DNA from: Microbacterium indicum DSM 19969
Lineage (GTDB): Bacteria; Actinomycetota; Actinomycetes; Actinomycetales; Microbacteriaceae
NCBI RefSeq assembly: GCF_000422385.1
Contig: NZ_AULR01000008.1
Location: 1-64,000 of the forward strand
Reading direction: 5' to 3'
DNA length: 64,000 nt
Shown: one piece after another, positions 1 to 8,561 of the stretch
How positions within the stretch are numbered: the first letter of the stretch is position 1
Layout: each line of letters begins with the position of its first letter
Program-made: the position numbers and the translations under genes
Notes under the pieces: model-generated
Told to the model about the DNA's origin: nothing
The model's database searches: none
Seen by the model: the letters and a program-made list of their open reading frames with translations, nothing else

Positions 1-332
1 CCCGCACCAGGCCCGCCGCAGTCCGGGGCGACAAGGCGTACTCGTCCCGCGCGATCCGCGGACACCTCCGCTCCCGCGGGATCAAGGCCGTGATCCCCGA
101 ACCCGCCGATCAGCAAGGACACCGCAAACGGCGCGGCTCACGCGGCGGCCGCCCCGTCGGCCTCGATACCGCCGACTACAAGAACCGGAACGTCATCGAG
201 CGCCGCTACTGCCACATCAAGCAATGGCGAGGACTCGCCACCCGCTACGACAAGCACGCGATCATCTACCGCGCCGCCGTGATCCTCAACGCCGTCATCG
301 CCTGGACCAGACAATTGTCAGACACACCCTAG
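1..332 (+). mobile_element. IS5-family transposase, 3' part of an insertion sequence
   Basis: The frame is open from the window edge (base 3) to a TAG at 330-332, so the 5' part lies outside the window. The readable piece is the C-terminal half of a DDE transposase of the IS5 superfamily. A GDKAY motif carries the second catalytic Asp, and NVIERRY, about 50 residues later, carries the catalytic Glu. This is followed by the usual basic C-terminal stretch. The sequence around the stop (CAATTGTCAGACACACCC) looks like the terminal inverted repeat of such elements, so the IS probably ends near 332. I cannot tell whether the copy is intact upstream. Confidence 0.85.
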
Positions 333-351
333 CGCTCGGACTCAACGTGTG

Positions 352-390
352 ATCGCCGCGCTCCGCCTCGCTCAGGAGGGACGCGGCGAT
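352..390. repeat. 9-bp stem hairpin next to the IS end
   Basis: ATCGCCGCG (352-360) is the exact reverse complement of CGCGGCGAT (382-390), with a 21-nt loop. It lies between the IS end and the much longer hairpin at 405-469. It may be part of a compound termination region for the convergent transposase and ParA-like genes. Confidence 0.5.
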
Positions 391-404
391 TGCGCGTGCG
401 CGAG

Positions 405-469
405 AACTCTCCTTTTCTCCGTGTTTTCCCCACGCGAGGCGTGGGGAAAACACGGAGAAAAGGAGAGTT
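405..469. terminator. Perfect 31-bp stem, 3-nt loop hairpin (bidirectional terminator or repeat)
   Basis: Bases 405-435 and 439-469 are perfect reverse complements over 31 bp, separated by only GAG. The arm is unusually A/T-rich for this genome (runs such as CCTTTTCTCC and GTGTTTTCCCC). It lies 14 bp beyond the stop of the leftward ParA-like gene and 72 bp beyond the rightward transposase stop. A bidirectional intrinsic terminator is therefore the simplest reading. The stem is much longer than most terminators, so a dispersed palindromic element is an alternative. Confidence 0.6.
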
Positions 470-482
470 GCGGCGGGGCGCG

Positions 483-1898
483 TCAGTCGGCGACGAGGCC
501 GCGGGCGATCGTCGCCGTCGCCGCGAGCCAGGCGCGCTGCGTCTCGGGGCGGAGCGCGCCGTAGTGCAGGTGGCCGTCGATCATCGCGGGGTCGAACGGG
601 ATCTGCACGACGTCGCGCGTGAGCTTTCGGTAGCCGTCGACGACGCGGCGCACCTCGCTCGACGGCGCGCGCTGGTCGGCCTGGTTCACGATCGTGACCG
701 CGTTCGCCGCGAGTCGCGCGGACCGTTCGTCGCGCTCGGCGAGCGCGTCGAGCAGCAGGGCGCCGGCCTCCGCGTGCTCGTCTCGCGTCGTCGTCGCGAC
801 CACGAGCTGATCCGTGCGATCGATCATGCGACGCCACAGCGGATCCGACTCGTCGTTGCCGGAGTCCATGACGATGAGGCGGTAGTAGCGCGAGGCGACC
901 GCGTGGATCCGGTCCACGTCGTCGGCGCTGATGCGCTGATCCTCGGCGAGCGCGATCGGCTGCGAACGCAGCACGTCGAAGCGGTCGCGGCGCTGGTGGT
1001 GGACGAAGTTCGCCACGTCGGCGGCCTGCGCCTCGGCCGAGAGGAGGTGATCCGACGCCTCGAGCATGTCGTGCAGCGTCGACTCGTGCGCACCCTGCTC
1101 GGTGCGCCAGCCCAGCGTGCCGCGCGTCTGGTTGTTGTCCCACGCGAGGACGCCCGCCCCGCCGTAGCGCGCGAACACCGCCGCCGTGAGGATCGTCGTC
1201 GGGGTCTTGCCGCTGCCGCCCTTCCCGTTCACGATCGCGATCGTGCGGGGGCCCGGCCAGTGCTGGGCGACCGCCATCTGATCGGCGCGCTCCGAACGCT
1301 CGGCCTCGCCCGGTGCCATGCGGATCCCCATGCGCGTCATCGCACCGCGGAAGCCCCGCGTCGCGGGCTCCTCGACGCTCTCCTCGCTCGTGCCCGTGAG
1401 GAAGGTCTCCCGCTCGGACGGCCGCTCGGGCGTCGGGCGCGCGGCGGTGCGGCCGGCGGGTGCCTCGGTGCGTCCCGCAGGCGCCTGCGTACGGCCCGCG
1501 GGGGCGGGGGCCTGCGCCGCCTTCTCGGGGAGGATCGACACGGGCGCGGGGTCGACCGCGACGGGGACGGATCGGGTGAGCGGCGACGCGTCGGACACCG
1601 TCGCGACGGGCGTGTAGGGGCGCACGGCGGGGCGCGGGGTGCCCTCCGGGGCGGCGTACTCGACGTGCTCCTCGCCGTCGACGATGAGGGGCCACTCGCC
1701 GTCGGGCTCGGCCACGACGACGCGCATGGGCATGCCGACGCGGCGCGCGATCTCGGCCGTGAGCCGCACGATCTCCCGCCGGGCGTCCTCGGCCTGGGTC
1801 GTGGTGATCGACTGCGGCGTCTCGTCCACCACGAAGAGGGCGGATCCGTCCTCGTTGATCGTGGCGTGGAGGCCGTCTTCGTTCGAGCTGTCGCGCAT
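483..1898 (-). CDS. ParA/MinD-like P-loop ATPase with long Pro/Ala-rich N-terminal region
   Basis: This 471-residue cytoplasmic ATPase resembles MinD/ParA proteins. The deviant Walker A motif GKGGSGKT is at residues 225-232, and a Walker B-like LIVMDSGND lies in the C-terminal half. Residues 1-215 are not a standard ParA domain. They include three copies of an APAGRT heptad (about 132-151) and a Pro/Thr-rich linker before the ATPase core. Similar fused proteins in actinobacteria are annotated as MinD/ParA-family or ESX-associated ATPases, but no ESX gene is visible here. The ATG at 1898 has a GAAGGG-like RBS. A start 15 codons upstream is possible. The substrate is unknown, and no parB or parS-like partner is adjacent. 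Confidence 0.75.
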   Translation of the reverse strand: MRDSSNEDGLHATINEDGSALFVVDETPQSITTTQAEDARREIVRLTAEIARRVGMPMRVVVAEPDGEWPLIVDGEEHVEYAAPEGTPRPAVRPYTPVATVSDASPLTRSVPVAVDPAPVSILPEKAAQAPAPAGRTQAPAGRTEAPAGRTAARPTPERPSERETFLTGTSEESVEEPATRGFRGAMTRMGIRMAPGEAERSERADQMAVAQHWPGPRTIAIVNGKGGSGKTPTTILTAAVFARYGGAGVLAWDNNQTRGTLGWRTEQGAHESTLHDMLEASDHLLSAEAQAADVANFVHHQRRDRFDVLRSQPIALAEDQRISADDVDRIHAVASRYYRLIVMDSGNDESDPLWRRMIDRTDQLVVATTTRDEHAEAGALLLDALAERDERSARLAANAVTIVNQADQRAPSSEVRRVVDGYRKLTRDVVQIPFDPAMIDGHLHYGALRPETQRAWLAATATIARGLVAD

Positions 1899-2102
1899 GG
1901 CAACCCTTCGACTCGGAGGTGACGCGATGCCCAGGAGCGGCATCCGCTTCAGCCTACTGAGCGCCCCCTGATCGCCCCGGGCGCCGCGCGCGGGCCGCTT
2001 CCGATCGCGGCAAGAACGGGGGATCTTGCCCGCGGAGACCGCCGGATCGGCCCCGTCGCGCCGCCTAGCGTCGGATCCGAACCGTACGACGAAGGAGTCA
2101 GC

Positions 2103-3548
2103 GTGATCGAGACCGCGACAGCCCACCGCACCGCCTGGAACCGCAAGCAGGAGCTCGCCGAGCGGATGATCCCGCTCATCGGGCGGCTCGCGCGGGAGCG
2201 GGGCGTCGTCCCGTCGATCCTCGGCCGCCGCCTCGTGGGGCTCTCGCCGACGGGGATCCTGAAGGCCCACCGCTTCACCCGCAAGCTGGGCGACGAGGTG
2301 CTGAGCCTCGACCGGACGTTCGCCGTCCTCGAGGCGCTCGAGCGCGTCGGCGCGGGTCCCGCCTCGCTCGACATCGCGCGGCTCATCGCCGAGCACGACG
2401 CGGCGGGCGGCGACCTCGACGACTTCCTGCGCCTGCGCCTCGGCGAGGTGATCGGGGCCGAGCCCGCGCGCCCCACCGACGTCGTCCTCTACGGCTTCGG
2501 CCGCATCGGCCGGCTGCTCGCGCGGATCCTCATCGCGCACCAGGGCGACGGTCTGCGGCTGCGGGCGATCGTCGTGCGCGGGGGAGGGCCGGGCGACCTG
2601 CGCAAGCGCGCGAGCCTCCTGCGCCGCGACTCCGTGCACGGGGCGTTCGACGGGCACATCGACGTCGACGAGGAGGCGGGGACGATCCTCGCGAACGGCA
2701 CGCTCATCCACGTGATTGCGTCGGACGATCCCGCCGCGGTCGACTACGAGGCCCACGGGATCCGCGACGCGATCGTCGTCGACAACACGGGCCGCTGGCG
2801 CGACGAGGAGGGCCTCTCGCGGCACCTCCGCGCCCCGGGCGTCGCGCGGGTGCTGCTGACGGCTCCGGGGAAGGGGCGGATCCCGAACATCGTGTTCGGC
2901 GTGAACGGCGACGAGATCGGCGACGACGACCGGATCGTGTCGGCCGCCTCGTGCACGACGAACGCGATCACGCCCGTCCTCGCCGCGCTCGACGAGGCGT
3001 TCGGCGTCGAGCGCGGGCACGTCGAGACGGTGCACTCGTTCACAAACGACCAGAACCTCATCGACAACTTCCACAGCGGATCGCGCCGCGGTCGGTCGGC
3101 CGCCCTCAACATGGTCATCACCGAGACGGGCGCCGCGAAGGCCGTCGCGAAGGCGCTCCCGCAGCTCGCGGGCCGCCTCACGGGCAGCGCGATCCGCGTG
3201 CCGACGCCCGACGTGTCGCTCGCGATCCTCAACCTCGAGCTGGGGCGCGACGTCACGCGGGACGAGGTCAACGGCTTCCTCCGCCAGACGTCGCTGACCG
3301 CGCAGCTGCGGCAGCAGATCGACTACAGCGAGTCGCCCGAGGCTGTGTCGACCGATTTCGTCGGCAGCACGCGCGCCGGCATCGTCGACGGGCTCGCGAC
3401 GATCGCGGACGGCGGCCGGAACGCCGTCGTCTACGTCTGGTACGACAACGAGTTCGGCTACTCGAGCCAGGTCGTGCGCGTGCTGGAGCGGATGGCCGGG
3501 GCGCACCCGCGGATCCTGCCCGAGCGCCGCGCGGTCGCCCTCGTCTGA
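2103..3548 (+). CDS. gapB: Glyceraldehyde-3-phosphate dehydrogenase, long GapB type
   Basis: The 481-residue protein interconverts glyceraldehyde-3-phosphate and 1,3-bisphosphoglycerate. The Rossmann motif GFGRIGR begins near residue 131. The catalytic cysteine is Cys284 in SAASCTTNAI, and a C-terminal WYDNEFGYSSQ motif is typical of GAPDH. About 125 extra N-terminal residues precede the NAD(P) domain, as in the corynebacterial GapB group, which is linked to gluconeogenic flux. The start is GTG at 2103, with AAGGAG 7 nt upstream. It stands alone, between an unrelated ATPase and a convergent regulator operon. Coenzyme preference cannot be read with certainty. Confidence 0.9.
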   Translation: MIETATAHRTAWNRKQELAERMIPLIGRLARERGVVPSILGRRLVGLSPTGILKAHRFTRKLGDEVLSLDRTFAVLEALERVGAGPASLDIARLIAEHDAAGGDLDDFLRLRLGEVIGAEPARPTDVVLYGFGRIGRLLARILIAHQGDGLRLRAIVVRGGGPGDLRKRASLLRRDSVHGAFDGHIDVDEEAGTILANGTLIHVIASDDPAAVDYEAHGIRDAIVVDNTGRWRDEEGLSRHLRAPGVARVLLTAPGKGRIPNIVFGVNGDEIGDDDRIVSAASCTTNAITPVLAALDEAFGVERGHVETVHSFTNDQNLIDNFHSGSRRGRSAALNMVITETGAAKAVAKALPQLAGRLTGSAIRVPTPDVSLAILNLELGRDVTRDEVNGFLRQTSLTAQLRQQIDYSESPEAVSTDFVGSTRAGIVDGLATIADGGRNAVVYVWYDNEFGYSSQVVRVLERMAGAHPRILPERRAVALV

Positions 3549-3555
3549 GGCGCCG

Positions 3556-3885
3556 TCACAGTGCGGCGAGCAGGCGGTCGGGGATCCAGCCCTCGCGCCC
3601 GGATCCGTCGCGGCACCACGACCAGCCGCTCTCGGGATCCTCGCGGATGACGTCGACGATCGAGTCCGCCGGCGCCGGCAGCTCGGTCGTGTCGTATGCG
3701 GTGCGGACGGTGCCGTCGGCCGCGATGTGCCGCGCGGGGACCCAGCCGGATCCGCGGGGCGCCGTGACGAAGACGAAGGCCGGCCACTCGGTGTCGCGCT
3801 CGCCGACCGAGACGGCGTCGCCCGGGTGGACCGCGAGGGGAGCGCGATCCGGGATCTCGTGATCGCCGGTCAGGACGCGGCGCAT
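3556..3885 (-). CDS. SH3-like domain protein coupled to GntR gene
   Basis: This 109-residue protein has two short SH3-like repeats. WPAFVFVTAPRGSGWVP and the C-terminal WSWCRDGSGREGWIP share a G-x-G-W-[VI]-P ending typical of bacterial SH3 domains. No signal peptide is visible. Its ATG overlaps the TGA of the upstream GntR gene by one base, so the two are probably translationally coupled. Its function is unknown; a ligand- or peptide-binding role is only inferred from the fold. Confidence 0.6.
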   Translation of the reverse strand: MRRVLTGDHEIPDRAPLAVHPGDAVSVGERDTEWPAFVFVTAPRGSGWVPARHIAADGTVRTAYDTTELPAPADSIVDVIREDPESGWSWCRDGSGREGWIPDRLLAAL

Positions 3886-4553
3886 CAGGCGTCCCCCGCG
3901 CGCTCGGCGACGATGTCGCGGTCGACGTGGCGGGCCATGAGCACGGCCGCGCGGGCCGGATCGCCGCTGGCGACGGCCTCGGCGATCGCGGCGTGGTCGT
4001 GCGCGCGGGCCGGCGCGTCGTCCCCCGCGGAGCGCTTCGTCCGGATGGCGGCGAGGACCGCGGCGTACAGGTCCCGCGCGAGCGCGTTCCCCGCGGCCTC
4101 GAAGAGCAGCTGGTGGAAGCTTCCGGGGCCCTGCGCGTGCTCGGCGGGCAGCGTGTGCTCGGCGCCGGGGTTGCTCGCGTCGCTCAGCAGTGACCGGAGC
4201 GCGGCCACCTGGTCGGGCGTGCGCCGGAGCGCCGCCTGCCGTGCGGCCTCGATCTCGAGCGCTCGCCGCAGGCCGAGGACCTCGGCGAACGGCCGGTCCG
4301 CGATCTGGGCCGCGACCGCGCCGTCGACGGGCGTCTGCGAGCGCACGAATGTGCCGACCCCGCGCACGGGCTCGAGCATGCCCGACTGCACGAGCGCCTG
4401 GATCGCCTCGCGCAGCGTCGACTTCCCGACGCCGATCCTGCTGAGGAGCTCGGCCTCGGCGGGGATCCGGGCGTTGACGGTCCACTCGCCTGAGGCGATG
4501 CGCGCGCGGAGGTACGCGACGGCGCCGGCGGTCTTGCCTGGGGGGTGGGCCAT
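3885..4553 (-). CDS. GntR-family (FadR/FCD subfamily) transcriptional regulator
   Basis: The 222-residue protein has an N-terminal winged helix (about residues 10-72; R-I-P-A-E-A-E-L, K-S-T-L-R-E-A-I, V-G-T-F-V). An all-helical FCD effector domain follows, with conserved R-x-L-E, H-x-L and D-H-x-A-I positions. FCD members usually respond to organic acids or sugar acids. It is divergent from the hmu-like operon with a 68-bp gap, so it could act on that promoter. A TAGCGT -10-like hexamer ends 7 nt before the ATG, which suggests a leaderless transcript. Confidence 0.85.
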   Translation of the reverse strand: MAHPPGKTAGAVAYLRARIASGEWTVNARIPAEAELLSRIGVGKSTLREAIQALVQSGMLEPVRGVGTFVRSQTPVDGAVAAQIADRPFAEVLGLRRALEIEAARQAALRRTPDQVAALRSLLSDASNPGAEHTLPAEHAQGPGSFHQLLFEAAGNALARDLYAAVLAAIRTKRSAGDDAPARAHDHAAIAEAVASGDPARAAVLMARHVDRDIVAERAGDA

Positions 4554-4581
4554 GGGGACAACGCTACCCGCGGTGCTACCA

Positions 4582-4603
4582 TTAGGCAGGCAAGCCTTAC
4601 CTA
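4582..4603 (+). promoter_or_regulatory. DtxR/IdeR-like iron box before hmuT
   Basis: The site TTAGGC...GCCTTACCTA is an imperfect palindrome. By eye it matches about 12 of 19 positions of the DtxR consensus. It lies 18 bp upstream of hmuT, just before its AGGAG RBS, so DtxR-Fe(II) would block transcription when iron is sufficient. The iron-related genes that follow support the assignment. Confidence 0.6.
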
Positions 4604-4621
4604 TATCAGGAGAATCACCGC

Positions 4622-5653
4622 ATGAAGCACCGCCTCGTCCTCGCGTCCGTCGCCGTCGTGGGATCCGTCGCGCTCCTCGCCGGCTGCTCCTCGAACACGG
4701 CGGCCGCCGGTTCGGCCGCCGCCGTCGAGCCCAGCGCCGCGCCCCCCGTCGACGTCCCCGACGGGTGGACCTACGTCGAGGGCGACGCGCAGCCGACGGC
4801 CGAGGTCGTGCAGGAGCTGCCCGTCACCGTCACCGACGGGACGGGCGCCGAGGTGGAGGTCGACGACACGAGCCGCATCATCGCCGCGGGCGACGACGTC
4901 GCCGAGATCCTCGGCGCGCTGGGCCTCGCGGACGACGTGTACGCGGCCCCCGCGGACGGCGCATCGGCGATCGCGCGGGGCGCGGAGGTGCAGTACGAGT
5001 TCAACCAGTCGACGGGGACCGAGGGGCTCCTCTCGGTCGACGGAACGCTCTTCATCGGCAACAACCCGAACCGGCACGGCGACGTGGCGCAGCAATTCCG
5101 CGATGCGGGCGTCGACGCAGTCGTCTACGACGACCAGCAGCCGACGGCCGACAAGATCCGCGCGGTCGCCGAGTACGTCGGTGCGGCCGACGCGGGCGAG
5201 GAGATCGCCGCCGCCGTCGAGGGCCAGCTCGCCGAGGCCGCCTCCTACGCCGACGACCTCGAGGGCATCACGGTCCTGCAGGTGACGGCGAGCGGCGCGG
5301 GAGGGGCGAACGCCGTCGTCGGAACGGGCACGGCGGGGGCCGACATCGCCGAGGCGATCGGCGTGACGAGCGTCGGCGTCGACGCGGGGCTGCGCGGATA
5401 CTCGGTCGAGTACAGCGACGAGGGCCTGCTCGCGACCGAGCCCGACGCGATCCTCGTCGGGACCGCCGACCTCGAGGAGTGGGGCGGCCTCGACGGCTTC
5501 GTCGCCGCGTTCCCGACGCTCGTCGACACCCCGGCCTTCCAGAACGACCGGATCTTCGTGATGCCCTCGGAGCAGATCAAGATCAGCGGCCCCGCCCTCG
5601 GCGTCGGGGCCGAGGCGCTCGCCTCCGCGCTCGACGCCTCCTTCTCCGAGTGA
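4622..5653 (+). CDS. hmuT: Haem/iron ABC transporter substrate-binding lipoprotein (HmuT-like)
   Basis: This 343-residue type III periplasmic-binding-fold protein is anchored by a lipobox. LLAG precedes Cys22 after a short hydrophobic signal. A Ser/Ala/Pro linker is followed by the binding lobes, with features shared with corynebacterial HmuT (LGLADDVYAAP, a GNNPNRHGD segment, GPALGVGAEAL near the C-terminus). It delivers ligand to the HmuU/HmuV permease encoded by the next two genes (4-nt ATGA-type overlap, then further overlaps). The ligand could be haem or a siderophore. The permease and ATPase favour haem, while the Fes-like gene at the operon end favours a catecholate. Confidence 0.8.
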   Translation: MKHRLVLASVAVVGSVALLAGCSSNTAAAGSAAAVEPSAAPPVDVPDGWTYVEGDAQPTAEVVQELPVTVTDGTGAEVEVDDTSRIIAAGDDVAEILGALGLADDVYAAPADGASAIARGAEVQYEFNQSTGTEGLLSVDGTLFIGNNPNRHGDVAQQFRDAGVDAVVYDDQQPTADKIRAVAEYVGAADAGEEIAAAVEGQLAEAASYADDLEGITVLQVTASGAGGANAVVGTGTAGADIAEAIGVTSVGVDAGLRGYSVEYSDEGLLATEPDAILVGTADLEEWGGLDGFVAAFPTLVDTPAFQNDRIFVMPSEQIKISGPALGVGAEALASALDASFSE

Positions 5654-6705
5654 TGGCGCGCGGATCCCGCTCGGTCCGCCGCTTCCCCGTCTCGGTCGGG
5701 GCCGCCGTCGGCCTCGTGGTGATCGTTGCGCTCGTGGTCCTCGCCATCGGGATCGGCCCCATCCGGATCGAGCCGGGGGAGACCGTCCGCGTCGTCCTGC
5801 ACGAGGTCTTCGGGGTCGGGGAGGCGCGGGCGTCGCTCGAGACGACCGTCGTGATGAACCTGCGCATGCCGCGCGTGCTCTTCGGTGCCCTCGCCGGCGC
5901 GGCGCTCGCCGTGTCGGGCGCGGCGCTGCAGGGGCTGTTCCACAACCCGCTCGCCGACCCGGGGATCATCGGCGTCAGCGGCGGCGCGTCGACGGGCGCC
6001 GTCGCGGCGATCGTCCTGCTGCCGTCGGTCGGCACCGTGGCGTTCGCGTGGCTCGTGCCGGCGAGCGCGTTCGCGGGCGGCGCGCTCGCGACCGTCCTGA
6101 TCTACCTCCTCGCGCGGCCGTCCGCGACGAGCGGCACGGCGCGGCTCCTGCTCGTCGGCGTCGCCGTCGGGGCGGCCTTCGCCGCGATCACGGGCTTCCT
6201 CACCTACATCGCCGACGACGACGAGCTCGAGTCGGTCGTGTTCTGGCAGATGGGATCCCTCGGCGGCATCACGTGGACGAAGCTCGCCCTCGTCGCGCCG
6301 CCCATCGCGCTCGGGATCGTCGTCCTCCTCGCGATGAACCGCTCGCTCGACCTGCTCGCGCTCGGGGAGCGCGACGCGCGGCACCTGGGCCTCGACATCG
6401 TGCGCACCCGCGCCGTCGTCATCGCGCTCGCCGCGCTCCTCACGGGGGCGACCGTCGCGTTCGCGGGGACGATCGGGTTCATCGGCCTCGTCGTCCCGCA
6501 TATCGTGCGCATGGCGTTCGGCCCCGCCCACAGGGCCGTCGTCCCGATGTCCGCGATCGTCGGCGCGATCCTCATCGTCGTCGCCGACACGGCGTCCCGC
6601 ACCGTCGCGCCGCCCTCCGAGGTGCCGATCGGCCTCTTCACGGCGGCCCTCGGCGCGCCGTTCTTCCTCTGGCTCGTGATGCGCTCGAAGGAGGTCCGCG
6701 CGTGA
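5653..6705 (+). CDS. hmuU: FecCD-family permease of haem/iron ABC transporter (HmuU-like)
   Basis: The 350-residue inner-membrane permease has about ten hydrophobic helices. It carries the FecCD signatures R-M-P-R-V-L near residue 75, then A-L-Q-G-L-F-H-N-P-L-A-D-P, and the C-terminal G-F-I-G-L-V-V-P-H. The F-x-N-P-L-A-D-P-G-I-I-G-V-S-G-G-A block is closest in pattern to HmuU-type haem permeases. The ATG overlaps the hmuT stop (ATGA), and the stop overlaps the GTG of hmuV, so the three genes form a translationally coupled operon. Confidence 0.87.
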   Translation: MARGSRSVRRFPVSVGAAVGLVVIVALVVLAIGIGPIRIEPGETVRVVLHEVFGVGEARASLETTVVMNLRMPRVLFGALAGAALAVSGAALQGLFHNPLADPGIIGVSGGASTGAVAAIVLLPSVGTVAFAWLVPASAFAGGALATVLIYLLARPSATSGTARLLLVGVAVGAAFAAITGFLTYIADDDELESVVFWQMGSLGGITWTKLALVAPPIALGIVVLLAMNRSLDLLALGERDARHLGLDIVRTRAVVIALAALLTGATVAFAGTIGFIGLVVPHIVRMAFGPAHRAVVPMSAIVGAILIVVADTASRTVAPPSEVPIGLFTAALGAPFFLWLVMRSKEVRA

Positions 6706-7451
6706 TCTCGGTCGAGCGGCTGCGGATCGAGATCGACGGGCGCGAGCTGCTGTCCGACGTCTCCTTCGCGGCAGGCGCCGGCGAGGTCGTCGCCCTCGTC
6801 GGGCCCAACGGGGCGGGCAAGTCGACGCTCCTGAAGGTGCTCGCGGGCGACATCGAGCCCGACGGCGGGTCCGTCGCGCTCGCGGGGCGCGCGCCCTCCG
6901 CGTGGCGTTCGCGGGAGCTCGCGCGCCACCGCGCGGTCATGGCGCAGGACCACGCGATCGCGTTCTCGTTCACGGCCCGCGAGGTCGTCGAGATGGGGCG
7001 CGTGCCGCACGATCGCTCCGATGCCGACGACGGGATCGTCGACGCGGCGATGGCGTCGGGGGACGTCGTGCACCTGGCGGGGCGCGACGTCATGACGCTG
7101 TCGGGCGGCGAGCTCGCCCGCACGGTGTTCGGCCGCGTGCTCGCGCAGTCGACTCCCGTCGTGCTGCTCGACGAGCCCACGGCGGCGCTCGACCTGCGCC
7201 ACCAGGAGCACCTCATGCGTGCGGCCGCCGCGCTCGCGGCCGGGGGATCCTGCGTCGTCGTCGTGCTGCACGACCTCAACCTCGCCGCCCGCTACGCGCA
7301 CCGCATCGCGATGTTCCACGGCGGCAGGCTCGTCGCCGACGCCCCGCCCGCCGAGGTGCTGACGGCCGAGCGCGTGCGCGCGGTCTATGGTCAGGAGGTG
7401 CGGATCCTCGAGCATCCGACCGCGGGCCTGCCCCTGGTGGTCGCCGTATGA
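6702..7451 (+). CDS. hmuV: Haem/iron ABC transporter ATPase (HmuV-like)
   Basis: The 249-residue cytoplasmic ATPase has Walker A GPNGAGKST at about residues 34-42, an LSGGE signature near 132, Walker B V-V-L-L-D-E-P-T, and a D-L-N-L-A-A-R-Y switch region. The block between Walker A and the signature (MAQDHAIAFSFTAREVV) resembles HmuV, where the Q-loop is followed by a phenylalanine-rich stretch. It starts at GTG 6702 inside the hmuU stop. It powers uptake through HmuU. Confidence 0.87.
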   Translation: MISVERLRIEIDGRELLSDVSFAAGAGEVVALVGPNGAGKSTLLKVLAGDIEPDGGSVALAGRAPSAWRSRELARHRAVMAQDHAIAFSFTAREVVEMGRVPHDRSDADDGIVDAAMASGDVVHLAGRDVMTLSGGELARTVFGRVLAQSTPVVLLDEPTAALDLRHQEHLMRAAAALAAGGSCVVVVLHDLNLAARYAHRIAMFHGGRLVADAPPAEVLTAERVRAVYGQEVRILEHPTAGLPLVVAV

Positions 7452-8548
7452 GGGCCTTCGAGGAGCTGACGCCGCTCCCGAGGCCCGGCATGGGCGGAGG
7501 GGTGCGCGTGCCGCGGGCGTCGTCGGCCCCGTCGGCGCCTCCCGCGGCCGGCTGGCTGGTCGAGGAGGCGTCGGGCGGCGAGGCGACGGTGCGGTTCTGG
7601 CACCGCTCCGACGCGGCCGCCGTCGCCGTCTCGGCGAGCGGATGGCGCTGGCCCGACCCCGTCGACGCCTGCGACCTCGAGCCAGCGGGAGACGGGTGGT
7701 GGACGGCCGCCTTCCGGGTTCCCGGCGACTGGCAGACGCGGTTCGAGATCCTCGAGCACCGCGGGCAGGGTGCGCCGGCCTGGCACATGTACGGCCTGGG
7801 GATCCGCCGCGGCGGGCGCGATCAGCCGATCGAGGGCGTCGAGGCCGCGACGACGGGCGTCGTGCGCCTCGGGGCGGACAAGCCGTGGCTCGCGGGAGGC
7901 GCGGGGCCCCGGATCGTCGAGCTCGAGCCCGGCGTGCGCCTCGCCCGGCTCGGGGATCCGTCGCGCCCCGCGCCGCTCGTCGTGTGGTTCGACGGCGAGG
8001 GGCACATCGAGCGCCAGGGCACGGCGTCGATCGCGGCGGGCGCGCACGCGGCCGGCGTCCTGCCTGACGTCGCGCTCGCCTTTGTCGACTCGGGCGACGC
8101 GCGCGCCGAGATCCTCGGCGTGCCGGGCGGCAACGCCGAGCGGGTGGGCCGGGATCTCGTGCCGCGCCTGCACCGCGACGGCGTGCTCGGGCCCGTGTCG
8201 CCGGACGACACGATCGTCACGGGGTCCTCGTTCGGCGGCCTGTCGGCGCTGTTCGCGCTCCTGCACGGGGAGGGGCGCGTCGCCGCGGCCGTCGCACAGT
8301 CGACCTCGTACTGGCGGTACCCGGACCCGGCCCTCGACGACGCGATCTGCGACGCGGTCCCCGCGGGATCCCGCGTCCGCCTGCACCACGGCCGCTACGA
8401 GGGCGACGGGCCGGCGCGCGGCGAGCGCCTCGCGTCCCGGCTGCGCGCGCAGGGCGTCGACGCGACGACCCGCACCCCGTCGGGCGGCCACGACTGGACA
8501 TGGTGGATCCCCGAGGCGATCGACGATATCGGCGCGCTGCTGCGCTGA
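7448..8548 (+). CDS. Enterochelin-esterase (Fes)-like alpha/beta hydrolase
   Basis: The 366-residue protein lacks an obvious signal peptide, so it should act in the cytoplasm. The first 150 residues resemble the Fes N-terminal beta-sandwich. The C-terminal half is an esterase-D/Fes-type alpha/beta hydrolase. The nucleophile motif is G-S-S-F-G with Ser261, and the catalytic His is in SGGHDWTWW near the end. Fes hydrolyses imported ferric catecholate siderophores to release iron. Its ATG overlaps the hmuV stop. Joining a Fes-like esterase to a haem-type transporter suggests either siderophore uptake or a mixed iron operon. Confidence 0.8.
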   Translation: MRAFEELTPLPRPGMGGGVRVPRASSAPSAPPAAGWLVEEASGGEATVRFWHRSDAAAVAVSASGWRWPDPVDACDLEPAGDGWWTAAFRVPGDWQTRFEILEHRGQGAPAWHMYGLGIRRGGRDQPIEGVEAATTGVVRLGADKPWLAGGAGPRIVELEPGVRLARLGDPSRPAPLVVWFDGEGHIERQGTASIAAGAHAAGVLPDVALAFVDSGDARAEILGVPGGNAERVGRDLVPRLHRDGVLGPVSPDDTIVTGSSFGGLSALFALLHGEGRVAAAVAQSTSYWRYPDPALDDAICDAVPAGSRVRLHHGRYEGDGPARGERLASRLRAQGVDATTRTPSGGHDWTWWIPEAIDDIGALLR

Positions 8549-8561
8549 CCCACCCCCGGCG

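Noticed and set aside
483..3506. Very long reverse frame covering gapB and the ParA-like gene
   Set aside because: Only the part from 1898 down has a sensible protein. The rest is low-complexity Arg/Ala/Asp translation antisense to gapB, a usual artefact of high G+C.
4622..8548. Siderophore biosynthesis cluster
   Set aside because: No NRPS, NIS synthetase or other biosynthetic gene is present around the transporter or the siderophore-interacting protein, so only uptake and release are supported.
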